Under the pieces are notes generated by a model. That model was given only the letters and a program-made list of their open reading frames with translations, did no database searches and had not been told where the DNA came from. The translations under genes and the position numbers were made by a program. From Streptomonospora salina (GTDB lineage Bacteria; Actinomycetota; Actinomycetes; Streptosporangiales; Streptosporangiaceae), in assembly GCF_014204715.1 (NCBI RefSeq), contig NZ_JACHLY010000001.1:4920501-4984500 (forward strand): a stretch of 64,000 nucleotides of DNA, read 5' to 3'. Positions 51,490 to 60,152 of this stretch are shown here, one piece after another. The stretch's first letter is position 1, and each line of letters opens with the position of its first letter.

Positions 51490-52071
51490 GTGAGTTCGAC
51501 GACGCGGGACCGTATCCTCGACGCGCTCGAAGGAGTCCTGATCGAGCAGGGGCCGTCGGCGGCGACGCTGGAGTCGGTGGCCGACGCGGCCGGAGTGTCC
51601 AAGGGCGGGCTGCTCTACCACTTCCCGACCAAGGGCGCCATGACGACCGGACTGGTCCGGCGGCTGGCGGCGCGCGCCGAGGAGGAGTTCGCGGCGGCGC
51701 GCCGGAGCCCGGAGGGGGTCGCGCGCTTCTTCCTGCGGACCTCGCTGCCCGGGACGGCCGAGGAGGCCGAACTCTACTGGTCCGTCATCGCCGCGCTGCG
51801 CAGCAAAGAGGGGGTTCCCGCCGAAGCCGCGGAGCTGATCGGGCGGATGTTCGAGCAGTGGTCCCGGCTGCTGCACGAGGAGCTGGGCGACCCGGTGCTG
51901 GCCGAAACCATCCGTCTGGTCGGCGACGGCCTGTACCTCTCGGCGATCGCCGGCCTGCCCCAGCCCGACCCCCGGCTGCTGGAGCGGGTTCTGGAGCACC
52001 TCACCGCCCGGGCCGACGCTGCCAGGTCGGTCGGCGGCGACGGCGCCGCCCCGGCGGACTCTGTCGACTAG
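51490..52071 (+). CDS. TetR-family repressor of the DHA2 exporter
   Basis: The protein has 193 residues from GTG 51490. The helix-turn-helix is at about 5-50 (RDRILDALEGVLIEQGPSAA, then AGVSKGGLLYHFPTKGAM), followed by a TetR_C_37-like ligand domain. It is divergent from the exporter with the operator between. GGTCGGCAGTACAGTCGGG upstream gives only a weak ribosome-binding site, so translation may be low. Confidence 0.92.
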   Translation: MSSTTRDRILDALEGVLIEQGPSAATLESVADAAGVSKGGLLYHFPTKGAMTTGLVRRLAARAEEEFAAARRSPEGVARFFLRTSLPGTAEEAELYWSVIAALRSKEGVPAEAAELIGRMFEQWSRLLHEELGDPVLAETIRLVGDGLYLSAIAGLPQPDPRLLERVLEHLTARADAARSVGGDGAAPADSVD

Positions 52072-52231
52072 GCGGGAAGGTTCCGGGCGCGGCGCCCTTC
52101 GGCCCGCCCGGGGGGCCACCGCTGCGCGCGGGGCCCGAGTTGACCCGTGAGGAAAGTCGTGACCTGCGAAAACACAAAGTGGGTCGGCCGTGTCCAGGGT
52201 CTGTCCAGCTTTGACCACTATCGTGGTGGGT

Positions 52232-53110
52232 ATGGCTTCCAACGACCACCGCGCAGGAAAGAGTCAAAGCACCCTTGGTCCGGACCGGGTCGAGCGGGGG
52301 TCGGGCGGTGAAGCGGAGTCGACCAAGTCGGGGTCGGGCAGCAACGGCGCGCCCGTCCAGTCGGTCGACAGGGCGATCACTGTTCTTGAGATACTCGCTC
52401 AGCACGGTGAGGCCGGGGTCACCGAGATCGCGGCCGAGTTGGGCGTGCACAAGTCCACGGCGTTCCGGCTCGTGGGCGCTCTGGAGCGGCGCGGACTGGT
52501 GGAGCAGCCCGGGCTGCGTGGCAAGTACCAGCTCGGATTCGGCGTAATCCGGCTCGCCGGGACCATGGCGGCCGGGCTGGATCTGACCCAGCAGAGCCGA
52601 CGCGTCTGCGAGGACCTCGCCGCCGAGCTCGGGGAGACGGTGAACATCGCCATACCCAGCGGGGACATGGTCGTCAACATCGACCAGGTCCGCGGGGCGT
52701 CGGCGATCGTCAGCCAGAACTGGATCGGCAGGCAGAACCCTCTGCACACGACCTCCACCGGCAAGGCGCTGCTGGCCCACTTGCGGCTGCCCGACCAGCG
52801 CCGGGTGCTGCGTGGGCATCTGGAGCAGCTCACCCCGTACACCATCACCGACGCCGACAGTCTGCAGGTCGAGATCGACGAGATCCGGGAACGGGGTTTC
52901 GCTACGGCCTTGGAGGAGCTGGAGGTGGGCCTCAACGCGGTCGCCGCGCCGATCCGCGGGCTCACCGGCGAGGTCATCGCGGCCCTCAGCGCATCCGGTC
53001 CCTCCTATCGCATGGAGCAGGACAAGCTTCCCGCCATCGGTGAGGCGGTCTGCACGGCCGCCATGGAAGTGTCGATCCGGATGGGCCACATGGAGACCGC
53101 CGGCAGCTGA
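52232..53110 (+). CDS. IclR-family transcriptional regulator
   Basis: The protein has 292 residues with a 40-residue polar N-terminal extension, then the IclR winged helix (SVDRAITVLEILAQHGEAGV, KSTAFRLVGALERRGLV) and the effector domain (WIGRQNPLHTTSTGKALLAH, GFATALEELEVGLNAVAAPI). Members control aromatic, sugar-acid or glyoxylate pathways. The gene is convergent with gntK, so a role in sugar-acid metabolism is possible but unproven. The start at 52232 (MASNDHRAG) is the best of several. Confidence 0.9.
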   Translation: MASNDHRAGKSQSTLGPDRVERGSGGEAESTKSGSGSNGAPVQSVDRAITVLEILAQHGEAGVTEIAAELGVHKSTAFRLVGALERRGLVEQPGLRGKYQLGFGVIRLAGTMAAGLDLTQQSRRVCEDLAAELGETVNIAIPSGDMVVNIDQVRGASAIVSQNWIGRQNPLHTTSTGKALLAHLRLPDQRRVLRGHLEQLTPYTITDADSLQVEIDEIRERGFATALEELEVGLNAVAAPIRGLTGEVIAALSASGPSYRMEQDKLPAIGEAVCTAAMEVSIRMGHMETAGS

Positions 53111-53135
53111 CCCGGTCGGCTGCCGCGCCCTCGGG

Positions 53136-53672
53136 TCAGTCCCGCGAAGCGGGCTCGGAGCCCGTAGCGGCGGACACGATCCGGGCGGCGCGCTCGATGA
53201 CCTCCTCCGCGGGAGGGGCGATGTCGAGCGTGGCGCCCGGTTCGTCGTCTGCCAAGGGCTCCAGGGTGGACTTCTGCGAGCGCAGCAGCGTCTCGGGCAT
53301 GAAGTGGTCGGTGCGTTCGCGCAGCCGCGCGGCGATGACGTCGGTGGTGGTGTCCAGGTGCAGGAACCGCACGTCCGGCGCCGCCGAGCGCAGGATGTCG
53401 CGGTAGGACCGCTTGAGCGCCGAGCAGGCCATGACCGTCGACGTGCCGCGCCGGTCGTGCTCGGTGATCCAGGCCGCCAGCGACTCCAGCCACGGCTGCC
53501 GGTCCTCGTCGGTCAGCGCGGTGCCGGCCGACATCTTGGCGACGTTGGAGTCCGGGTGGAAGTCGTCGGCTTCGGCGAAAGCCAGTCCCAGGCGCCGCGC
53601 CAAGGGTTCGGCCACGGTGCTCTTGCCCGTGCCGGAGACGCCCATGACGACGAAGTGCGTGCCGTGTGTCAT
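53136..53672 (-). CDS. gntK: Gluconokinase (carbohydrate kinase, GntK type)
   Basis: The protein has 178 residues. P-loop VMGVSGTGKSTVAEPLARRL, AEADDFHPDSNVAKMSAGTA, DRQPWLESLAAWI and ACSALKRSYRDILR are diagnostic of GntK. It phosphorylates gluconate to 6-phosphogluconate, feeding the pentose phosphate pathway. ATG at 53672 follows GGGGAGCACGGA. It is divergent from the GntR-family regulator gene and close to the gluconate permease. Confidence 0.95.
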   Translation of the reverse strand: MTHGTHFVVMGVSGTGKSTVAEPLARRLGLAFAEADDFHPDSNVAKMSAGTALTDEDRQPWLESLAAWITEHDRRGTSTVMACSALKRSYRDILRSAAPDVRFLHLDTTTDVIAARLRERTDHFMPETLLRSQKSTLEPLADDEPGATLDIAPPAEEVIERAARIVSAATGSEPASRD

Positions 53673-53719
53673 TCCGTGCTCCCCGTGTGCGGATATGTGA
53701 GCGCGCCCGATGCGCGCCC

Positions 53720-53733
53720 TAATAGTGTTATCA
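53720..53733. promoter_or_regulatory. Candidate gluconate-regulator operator at gntK/gntR
   Basis: TAATAGTGTTATCA lies in the 120-bp divergent gap. Read on the minus strand, TGATAACACTATT matches TGGTAATACCATT of the gntP operator at 10 of 13 positions. The shared motif suggests one regulator for kinase and permease genes. Confidence 0.6.
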
Positions 53734-53792
53734 ATGAAGCTTCGCTGTGCGTCGGGCGCGGTGCCCGCCGCCGTCCGGGCCGAAGGAGACCG

Positions 53793-54506
53793 ATGAGCGC
53801 CGCCCCCGACCACCGGACCCTGCACAACCGCGTCCTCGCGGAGGTGGGGCCCGCGATCGCCGCGGGTGACTACGAGCCCGGATCCGTTCTTACCCTGGAC
53901 CGGTTGGCCACCGGATACGGGGTGTCGCGGACCGTGGCCCGCGAAGCCGTGCGCGTGCTGGAGTCGATGCACATGGTCGTCAGCCGCCCGCGCACGGGCG
54001 TTACGGTGCGCCCGCCCGAAGAGTGGAGCGTCTACGACCCCCAGCTGATCCGGTGGCGCCTGGCCGGACCGGGGCGCATCGACCAGCTGCGGTCGCTGAC
54101 CGAGCTCCGCGCCGCCGTCGAACCCCCCGCGGCCGCCTTCGCCGCCCGCCGCGCCGCCCCCGAGGAGCGGGCGGGCCTGGCCGAGCTCAACGAGCGCATG
54201 GTCGCCACCGGTCGCAACGGCGACCTGGAGGCCTTCCTGCGCCTGGACGTCGAGTTCCACCGGCGCATCCTGGAGCTGTCGGGCAACGAGATGTTCGGCG
54301 GGCTGACGGGCGTGGTCGCGGAGGTGCTGACCGGGCGCACCGAATACGACCTGATGCCCAGCGCCCCCCGCCCCGAGGCCCTGAACCTGCACACGCACGT
54401 CGCCGAGGCGGTCAGCGCCGGCCTGGCCGATGTGGCCCGGGCCGCCATGCACGCGATCGTCGACGAAGTGGTGGCCGCGCTGGAGGACGAGGCCGCCGGC
54501 GCCTGA
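53793..54506 (+). CDS. GntR-family (FCD) regulator of gluconate genes
   Basis: The protein has 237 residues. Winged helix: LHNRVLAEVGPAIAAGDYEP, then YGVSRTVAREAVRVLESMHM. FCD domain from about 85 with LDVEFHRRILELSGNEMFGG. ATG at 53793 has GAAGGAGA upstream. The gene sits between gntK (divergent) and gntP (convergent). Related palindromic sites occur at both promoters, so repression relieved by gluconate or 6-phosphogluconate is likely. Confidence 0.92.
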   Translation: MSAAPDHRTLHNRVLAEVGPAIAAGDYEPGSVLTLDRLATGYGVSRTVAREAVRVLESMHMVVSRPRTGVTVRPPEEWSVYDPQLIRWRLAGPGRIDQLRSLTELRAAVEPPAAAFAARRAAPEERAGLAELNERMVATGRNGDLEAFLRLDVEFHRRILELSGNEMFGGLTGVVAEVLTGRTEYDLMPSAPRPEALNLHTHVAEAVSAGLADVARAAMHAIVDEVVAALEDEAAGA

Positions 54507-54555
54507 ACGCGCCCGCGCCCCGCCCTCCACGGCCGGCGCTCCTGCGGTGCCGTGC

Positions 54556-56043
54556 CTACAGCACCAGGCTCAGCAGCGCCGCCAGCACGAACCCGACCGT
54601 GCCGATCAGCGTCTCCATCACCGTCCAGGTGCGCAGCGTGGTCTTGACGTCCATGCCGAGGAAGCGTCCGACCAGCCAGAACCCGGAGTCGTTGACGTGG
54701 GACAGCACCGTGGATCCGCAGGCGATCGCCACGACGATCAGCGACAGGTCGATGGTGCTCAGATCCGGCGAGGCGGCGATGAGCGGCGCGACCAGCGCCG
54801 CCGTGGTGGTCAGCGCGACCGTCGCCGAACCCTGCGCCACGCGCAGGCACGACGCGATGACGAAGGCGGCCACGATCACCGGCATGCCGGTGGACTCCAG
54901 GCTGGAGGCCAGCGCCTCGCCGATGCCGCTGGCCTGCAGGACGCCGCCGAACATACCGCCGGCGCCGGTGATGAGGATGATCGCGCAGACCGGGCCCAGC
55001 GCGCCGTTGACGATCTGCTCGACACGCCGCCGGGTGAACCGGCCGCGGGCGAGCACGGGCATGGCCACCAGCGTGGTGATCAGCAGCGCGACGGGCGTCT
55101 GGCCGACGAGGATCAGCGCCTTCACCCAGGTGGCGTCCTCGGGCAGGGCGCCGGTGGTGGTCAGCGTGGTCATGCCGGTGTTGGCGAAGATCAGCAGCAT
55201 CGGCAGCAGCAGGATGCCCAGCACCGTGGACAGCCGCGGAGCGTCGGAGGGCACCTGTTCGGCGCCGGGCCGCGTCGCCGCCGCGGCCTCCTTGGTTGCG
55301 GTGCCTTCGGCCGGAAGCGCGGAAGCGCCCCCGGAACCCGTCTGCGCGCCGGTGTCGCCGGGTTCGGCCGCGTCGGCCTTGCCGAACTCGTCGGGGGCCG
55401 GCAGGTGGATGCGGCGACCGGCGTAGAGGGCGTAGAGGTAGCTGGCGATGTACCAGGTGGGGACCGCCAGGACCAGGCCCACGATCAGCGTGACGCCCAT
55501 GTCGGCGGCGATCTGGTCGGCCGCGGCCACGGGGCCGGGGTGGGGCGGCACGAAGGAGTGCATCACGGCGAAGGCGCCCGCCGTGGGCAGTGCGTACAGC
55601 AGCACGGAGCCGCCGAGGCGGCGCGCGACGCTGAAGACGATCGGCAGCATGACGATCAGTCCGGCGTCGAAGAAGATCGGGAAGCCGAAGATCAGTGAGG
55701 CCACGCCCAGTGCGAGGGGGGCGCGCCGCTCTCCGAAGGCGTTGATCAGCGCCTGGGCCAGCACCCCGGCACCGCCGGTGATCTCCAGGAGGCGGCCGAT
55801 CATCACGCCCAGTCCGACCAGTAGTCCGACGCTGGCGAGGGTCCCGCCGAAGCCGTCGAGCATCGTGGGCACGACCTGGTCCAGCGGGATGCGGGTGGCC
55901 AGGGCGACGCCGACGCTGACCAGGGTGAGGGCGACGAAGGCGTGCAGCCGCACCCAGATCACGAGTATCAGCAGGGCGGCGATCGCGCCGGCTGCGACAA
56001 GCAGCAAGGGCACGGTGCCGTAAGCGGGGTCTATCGCTTCCAC
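54556..56043 (-). CDS. Gluconate:H+ symporter (GntP family)
   Basis: The protein has 495 residues with about 12-14 hydrophobic segments. Motifs include GFGGTLASVGLLVGLGVMIG, GFPIFFDAGLIVMLPIVFSV, MHSFVPPHPGPVAAADQI and HVNDSGFWLVGRFLGM, all characteristic of GntP. A hydrophilic Ala/Glu-rich loop at about 232-272 is longer than in the E. coli protein. It imports gluconate or related sugar acids. A perfect 15-bp palindrome lies 62 bp upstream of its start. Confidence 0.95.
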   Translation of the reverse strand: MEAIDPAYGTVPLLLVAAGAIAALLILVIWVRLHAFVALTLVSVGVALATRIPLDQVVPTMLDGFGGTLASVGLLVGLGVMIGRLLEITGGAGVLAQALINAFGERRAPLALGVASLIFGFPIFFDAGLIVMLPIVFSVARRLGGSVLLYALPTAGAFAVMHSFVPPHPGPVAAADQIAADMGVTLIVGLVLAVPTWYIASYLYALYAGRRIHLPAPDEFGKADAAEPGDTGAQTGSGGASALPAEGTATKEAAAATRPGAEQVPSDAPRLSTVLGILLLPMLLIFANTGMTTLTTTGALPEDATWVKALILVGQTPVALLITTLVAMPVLARGRFTRRRVEQIVNGALGPVCAIILITGAGGMFGGVLQASGIGEALASSLESTGMPVIVAAFVIASCLRVAQGSATVALTTTAALVAPLIAASPDLSTIDLSLIVVAIACGSTVLSHVNDSGFWLVGRFLGMDVKTTLRTWTVMETLIGTVGFVLAALLSLVL

Positions 56044-56105
56044 GGGGGCCTCCGGGAACGGGATCGGGACGGCGCACGGTGTGACGTGCGTCGTTGGCTG
56101 GCGGC

Positions 56106-56120
56106 AATGGTAATACCATT
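56106..56120. promoter_or_regulatory. Perfect GntR-type operator upstream of gntP
   Basis: AATGGTAATACCATT is a 7-1-7 perfect palindrome containing TGGTA-N-TACCA, the classic form bound by GntR-FadR-subfamily regulators. It lies 62 bp upstream of the gntP start codon, at promoter distance. Confidence 0.82.
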
Positions 56121-56675
56121 TGTGAGTCCATGTGATCCTCGCCGTTCGGAATTGTTATGCGCGTGCGCTGCGGAGCCGCGGTCGGCCGGCCGTTCCGCAC
56201 CCCGCACCGGCCCCGGCGCCCCGCACCCGCCGTCCCTCCGCCCCGGCGAACCGGTGCGTGGAAGGCGGCGCCGCCCGCCGCCCCAGACCCGGCCGACGGC
56301 GGCGGAGGAGTGGGCGGCGGCCTTTCCGCGGCCGGAACGGGACCGCCGGGCCCGCTATAGCGCTCCGCGGAGAGCGGGACCGCGCCCGTATGGGCCGCGG
56401 ACCGCAGCCGCCGGCCCGGCACCCGGGCGGGGCGCCGGTCGAGCCCGGGCCTCGGCGCCGTGCGTCGGCGGCCGCCGCCGGGTACGTCCGCCCCTGGCCG
56501 GGGCGTCCAGTACGGCCCCGGGCGGTTCGGTACGTTGGGTAGCACGGCGCGGTGCGCGGGTGGTGCGGGCACCACCCGCAACCGAGGGGGAGGCCGGACT
56601 GACCCGGCCGAGCCCGGTCGGCCAGACTGTCACCGGCGGTGCGACCGGTGGCGGAGAACGAAAAGAGCGGGGCGG
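56121..56675. other. Long divergent intergenic region, no gene seen
   Basis: About 555 bp lie between the gntP operator and manA. Several frames are open by base composition but show only Pro/Arg/Gly-rich sequence. A 10-bp palindrome CTCCGCGGAG lies near 56361. The region must hold the manA promoter. I see no RNA element or protein. Confidence 0.55.
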
Positions 56676-57866
56676 ATGCACAGGCTGATCAACCAGGTAC
56701 GCCCGTACCCCTGGGGGGCGAAGAGCGCCATCCCGCGGCTGCTGGGCGTCGAACCCGACGGCCGGCCTCAGGCCGAACTGTGGCTGGGCGCCCACCCCGG
56801 GGCACCCAGTACCGTCGTCACGCCCCAGGGCCGGTCTTCGTTCGACGAGGTCATCGCCGCAGCGCCCAAGGAGATGCTGGGCGAGAGCACCGTCGAGCGC
56901 TTCGGCGAACGCCTGCCGTTCCTGCTGAAGGTGCTGGCCGCCGAGGAGCCGCTGTCCCTGCAGGTCCACCCCGACGCCGCACGCGCCCGCGCGGGCTGCG
57001 CCGCCGAAGAGGCGGCCGGAATCCCCGTCACCGCACCCCACCGCAACTACCGCGACCCCTTCCACAAACCCGAGCTGGTGCTGGCGCTGGAGCCCTTCGA
57101 GGCGCTGTGCGGCTTCCGCGCCCCCGCCGCGGCACGCGCCGACCTGGACGGGCTCACCTGCGAGCTCGCCGGGATGCTGCGCGGCGACCTGGAGCGCACC
57201 GGGGTGCACACCGCGCTGCGCGCCGCGCTGACCCGGCTGCTGACGCTGGACCGCCACGGGCGCGAGCGGCTCGTGGGCGACTTCGTAGCCGAGTGGAAGC
57301 GCTTGGGATCGGGCGCCCACCACGACACCGTCATGGAGCTGGCCGAGCGCTACCCCGGCGATCCCGGTGCCGTCGCGGCGCTGCTGCTCAACCGCGTCAG
57401 CCTGCGCCCCGGCGAGGCGCTGTTCCTCCCGGCCGGCAACGTGCACGCCTATCTGCGGGGCACGGCCGTGGAGGTGATGGCCGGATCCGACAACGTGCTG
57501 CGCGCCGGCCTGACCGGCAAGCACGTCGACACCGCCGAGGTCCTCGCGGTGGTGGACTTCTCCGTGCTGCCCATACCGTTCACCGGGCCCGAGCCGGCCG
57601 GGGGGCGCACCGAGTTCCGCCCCGGCGTCGGCGATTTCGCGCTGGCCACCGCCGGGCCGGGGGAGATCGGCACGCGGCTGGAGAGCGGCGTGCCCTCGGT
57701 GGTGCTGTGCCTGGACGGGTCGGCCGACCTGGTCGCGGAGTCCGGCGAGGTGCTGGCGCTGCGCCGGGGCGAGTCGGTGTTCGTGCCGGCCTGCTGCGGC
57801 CGGGTCAGCGTGCGCGGGCACGGGCACCTGGTGGCGGCCACGGTCGGCGACCGCGCAGACGACTGA
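56676..57866 (+). CDS. manA: Mannose-6-phosphate isomerase, class I
   Basis: The protein has 396 residues. Zinc ligands are visible: Gln and His in LQVHPDAARA, Glu in HKPELVLALEPF and His in PAGNVHAYLRG. The catalytic-site Arg region is DNVLRAGLTGKHVD. It interconverts fructose-6-phosphate and mannose-6-phosphate for GDP-mannose supply and mannose use. ATG at 56676 begins MHRLINQVRPYPWGAKSAIP, the conserved start. It is convergent with the acyl-CoA dehydrogenase gene. Confidence 0.95.
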   Translation: MHRLINQVRPYPWGAKSAIPRLLGVEPDGRPQAELWLGAHPGAPSTVVTPQGRSSFDEVIAAAPKEMLGESTVERFGERLPFLLKVLAAEEPLSLQVHPDAARARAGCAAEEAAGIPVTAPHRNYRDPFHKPELVLALEPFEALCGFRAPAAARADLDGLTCELAGMLRGDLERTGVHTALRAALTRLLTLDRHGRERLVGDFVAEWKRLGSGAHHDTVMELAERYPGDPGAVAALLLNRVSLRPGEALFLPAGNVHAYLRGTAVEVMAGSDNVLRAGLTGKHVDTAEVLAVVDFSVLPIPFTGPEPAGGRTEFRPGVGDFALATAGPGEIGTRLESGVPSVVLCLDGSADLVAESGEVLALRRGESVFVPACCGRVSVRGHGHLVAATVGDRADD

Positions 57867-57967
57867 CGCGCGGACCGCGGCGGTGCGCGCCCCGCCGGTT
57901 CCCTCGGGCGCGCCCGCCGCGGAGGCCGACCGGGCCCGGGGGCCGGCCCGGCCGGGGCCGACGCGAG

Positions 57968-59143
57968 TCAGCCCAGCGTCTCGCCGACCTTGACGCGGCC
58001 CTTCAGCAGGTCGCGGGCGATGGTGCGCCGCTGGATCTCGTCGGTGCCCTCGAAGATGCGCAGCAGCCGCAGGTCGCGGTACCAGCGCTCCAGGGGCAGT
58101 TCGCGGGTGTAGCCCATGCCGCCGTGGATCTGCATCATCCGGTCGACGATCTCGTTGGCCTTGACACCGCCGAAGAGTTTGGCGATCGACTGGGCGTGGC
58201 GCGAGTCGCGGTTCTGGTCGACCTGCCAGGCGGCGTTGAGCACCAGCAGCCGCAGCGCCTCGATCTCGGTCTGGGAGTCGGCGATCATCCACTGGATGGC
58301 CTGGCGCTCGGCGATGGGCTCGCCGAAGGTGGTGCGGGTCTTGGAGTAGTCGATGCTCATGTCCAGCATCCGCTCGCAACCGCCCAGCGCGCGGGCCGGC
58401 AGCAGGTAGCGGCCCTTGCCGATCCACTGCATGGCCAGCTCGAAGCCCTTGCCGACCTCCCCGAGCACGTTGGCCTCGGGCACCCGGACGTCGTCGAAGA
58501 ACAGCGAGGCGGGGCGGCGCTCGCCCATGGTGTCGATGGGCTCGGAGGTCCAGCCGGCCTCGCGGTCGACCAGGAAGCAGGTGACCCCGCCGTTGGCGCC
58601 CAGCTCGGGGTCGGTGACGGCGAAGACCAGCGCGAAGTCGGCCTCGCAGCCGCCGGTGATGAAGGTCTTCTCGCCGTTGATCACCCAGTCCGAGCCGTCC
58701 TTGACGGCGCGCGCCCGGATCGCTTTGGCGTCGGAGCCGGCGCCGGGCTCGGTGATGGCGAAGCAGGAGTGCCGCTCGCCGGCGATGGTGGGCAGCAGGT
58801 AGCGCTGCTTCTGCTCCTCGTTGCAGTGGAAGAGGATGTTGTCGGCCTCGCCGCCGAACTTGAAGGTCAGAAAGCTGCGGCCGAGTTCGGTCTCGATGAT
58901 GGCGGCCGAGACCGCGTCCAGGCCCATGCCGCCGTATTCGACGGGGGTCTGCACTCCCCAGAAGTCGGACTTGCGGGCCAGTTCCCGCAGCTCGCGCACC
59001 TCGTCGGCGTTCAGGCCCGGAGCGGCGCCCTCGCGCTCGCGGCGCAGTACGTCGTTCTCCCGCGGGATGATCTCGCGTTCGACGAAGGTGCGCACCCACG
59101 CCCGGATCTCCCGCTGCTCCTCGCTCAGTCCGAAGTCGACCAT
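57968..59143 (-). CDS. Acyl-CoA dehydrogenase
   Basis: The protein has 391 residues. CFAITEPGAGSDAKAIRARA contacts FAD/substrate, FDDVRVPEANVLGEVGKGFE and MQIHGGMGYTRELPLERWYR are family blocks, and IFEGTDEIQRRTIARDLL holds the catalytic-base Glu region. It oxidises acyl-CoA thioesters in the cytoplasm; chain length or branched-chain specificity is not evident. The divergent TetR gene and an inverted repeat 20 bp upstream suggest local repression. Confidence 0.94.
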   Translation of the reverse strand: MVDFGLSEEQREIRAWVRTFVEREIIPRENDVLRREREGAAPGLNADEVRELRELARKSDFWGVQTPVEYGGMGLDAVSAAIIETELGRSFLTFKFGGEADNILFHCNEEQKQRYLLPTIAGERHSCFAITEPGAGSDAKAIRARAVKDGSDWVINGEKTFITGGCEADFALVFAVTDPELGANGGVTCFLVDREAGWTSEPIDTMGERRPASLFFDDVRVPEANVLGEVGKGFELAMQWIGKGRYLLPARALGGCERMLDMSIDYSKTRTTFGEPIAERQAIQWMIADSQTEIEALRLLVLNAAWQVDQNRDSRHAQSIAKLFGGVKANEIVDRMMQIHGGMGYTRELPLERWYRDLRLLRIFEGTDEIQRRTIARDLLKGRVKVGETLG

Positions 59144-59163
59144 GCGTCCCCGCTCCTCTGTTT

Positions 59164-59180
59164 ACCTAACGGTGTTCGGT
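59164..59180. promoter_or_regulatory. Candidate TetR operator upstream of acyl-CoA dehydrogenase gene
   Basis: ACCTAAC and GTTCGGT arms flank GGT; six of seven pairs match. It is 21 bp before the dehydrogenase start and about 183 bp from the divergent tetR start, so it more likely controls the dehydrogenase gene. Confidence 0.55.
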
Positions 59181-59362
59181 TTTGAGCGTAGGCGCTGTCC
59201 GAGGACCGGCGCAAGCGCGCGGCGGCGCCGGAAGCAGCGCCGGGCCCCGGGACGCGGGCCGCCGCTGCGGCCGGATCCGCATCCGCCCGCCGGGCGTGGC
59301 AGGATCGCACCAGACGCCGTCGCGCCGGGCGGCGGCACCCGACGAGACCACGGGAGGACGGC

Positions 59363-60022
59363 GTGGCCCGACCCAGGACGCCGATGCTGAGCGTGAGCGG
59401 CATCCGCACGGCCGCGCTCGCGCTCGTCGACCGCGACGGCCTGGAGGGCCTCTCGATGCGCAGGCTGGCCCAGGAGCTCGACGTCCAGGCGGCGTCGCTC
59501 TACAGCCACTACCGCACCAAGGAGGACCTGCTCGCCGACATCGCCAACGAGATCATGGCCGAGGTCGACGTCTCGGGCTTCGCTTCCGGCGACTGGCGCA
59601 GCGGCCTGACGGTCTGGGCGCGCTCCTACCGCGCGGCGCTGGCGGCCCACCCCAACCTCGTGCCGGTCGTCGCCGCCGGGCCGGGACGCCGCGAAGCCGC
59701 GCTGCGCCGCGCCGACGCCGTGCACGGGGGCCTGGTCGCCGCCGGCTGGCCGGCCCGCCACGCCACCATGATCGGCGCCTCTACCAAGTACCTGGTGGTG
59801 GGCGCGGCCATGAACTCCTTCGCCCGCGGATTCGACGACGACGTCCAGGTCTACCGCGACCGCTACCCCAACCTGTCCCAGGCCCACCGGCTCTCCGAGC
59901 ACGCGGCCGAGATCGACGACGACAGCTTCGAACTGGCGCTGTCGGCGTTCCTCGACGGCCTCGACCGGACCTTCGCCGCGCTCGGAAGCGACCTCGGCGC
60001 CGCCCGCGCCGCCGAGGGATAG
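59363..60022 (+). CDS. TetR-family regulator (TetR_C_1-like)
   Basis: The protein has 219 residues from GTG 59363 (GGGAGGAC upstream). Helix-turn-helix: SVSGIRTAALALVDRDGLEG, then LSMRRLAQELDVQAASLYSH. The C-terminal domain (SYRAALAAHPNLVPVVAAGP) resembles the TetR_C_1 ligand domain. It is divergent from the acyl-CoA dehydrogenase gene and probably regulates it in response to an acyl-CoA or fatty acid. Confidence 0.9.
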   Translation: MARPRTPMLSVSGIRTAALALVDRDGLEGLSMRRLAQELDVQAASLYSHYRTKEDLLADIANEIMAEVDVSGFASGDWRSGLTVWARSYRAALAAHPNLVPVVAAGPGRREAALRRADAVHGGLVAAGWPARHATMIGASTKYLVVGAAMNSFARGFDDDVQVYRDRYPNLSQAHRLSEHAAEIDDDSFELALSAFLDGLDRTFAALGSDLGAARAAEG

Positions 60023-60074
60023 GAGCCCGCCGGGAGCCCTCCGCCGACCGGCCCCAAACGGCTCCGGGGCCCCG

Positions 60075-60133
60075 TCGATCTTGTAGCTACGGTGACTGAA
60101 AACGATTTTCCGCTACGGTAGCTACAAGGTCGA
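60075..60133. terminator. Long hairpin between convergent genes, probable bidirectional terminator
   Basis: TCGATCTTGTAGCTAC (60075-60090) pairs with GTAGCTACAAGGTCGA (60118-60133) at 15 of 16 positions. The apex GAAAA-CGA-TTTTC (60098-60110) also pairs, and the middle is partly mismatched. The whole 59-bp structure is centred on 60104. It stands between the stops of tetR (60022) and the rhamnulokinase gene (60153). No T-run follows on either side. Confidence 0.6.
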
Positions 60134-60152
60134 CGGTTCTGTGCAGCGGCCG

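Noticed and set aside
60097-60111. A second Zur-like sequence, TGAAAACGATTTTCC
   Set aside because: It is the apex of the long hairpin between two convergent stop codons. There is no promoter for it to control, so the resemblance is probably chance.
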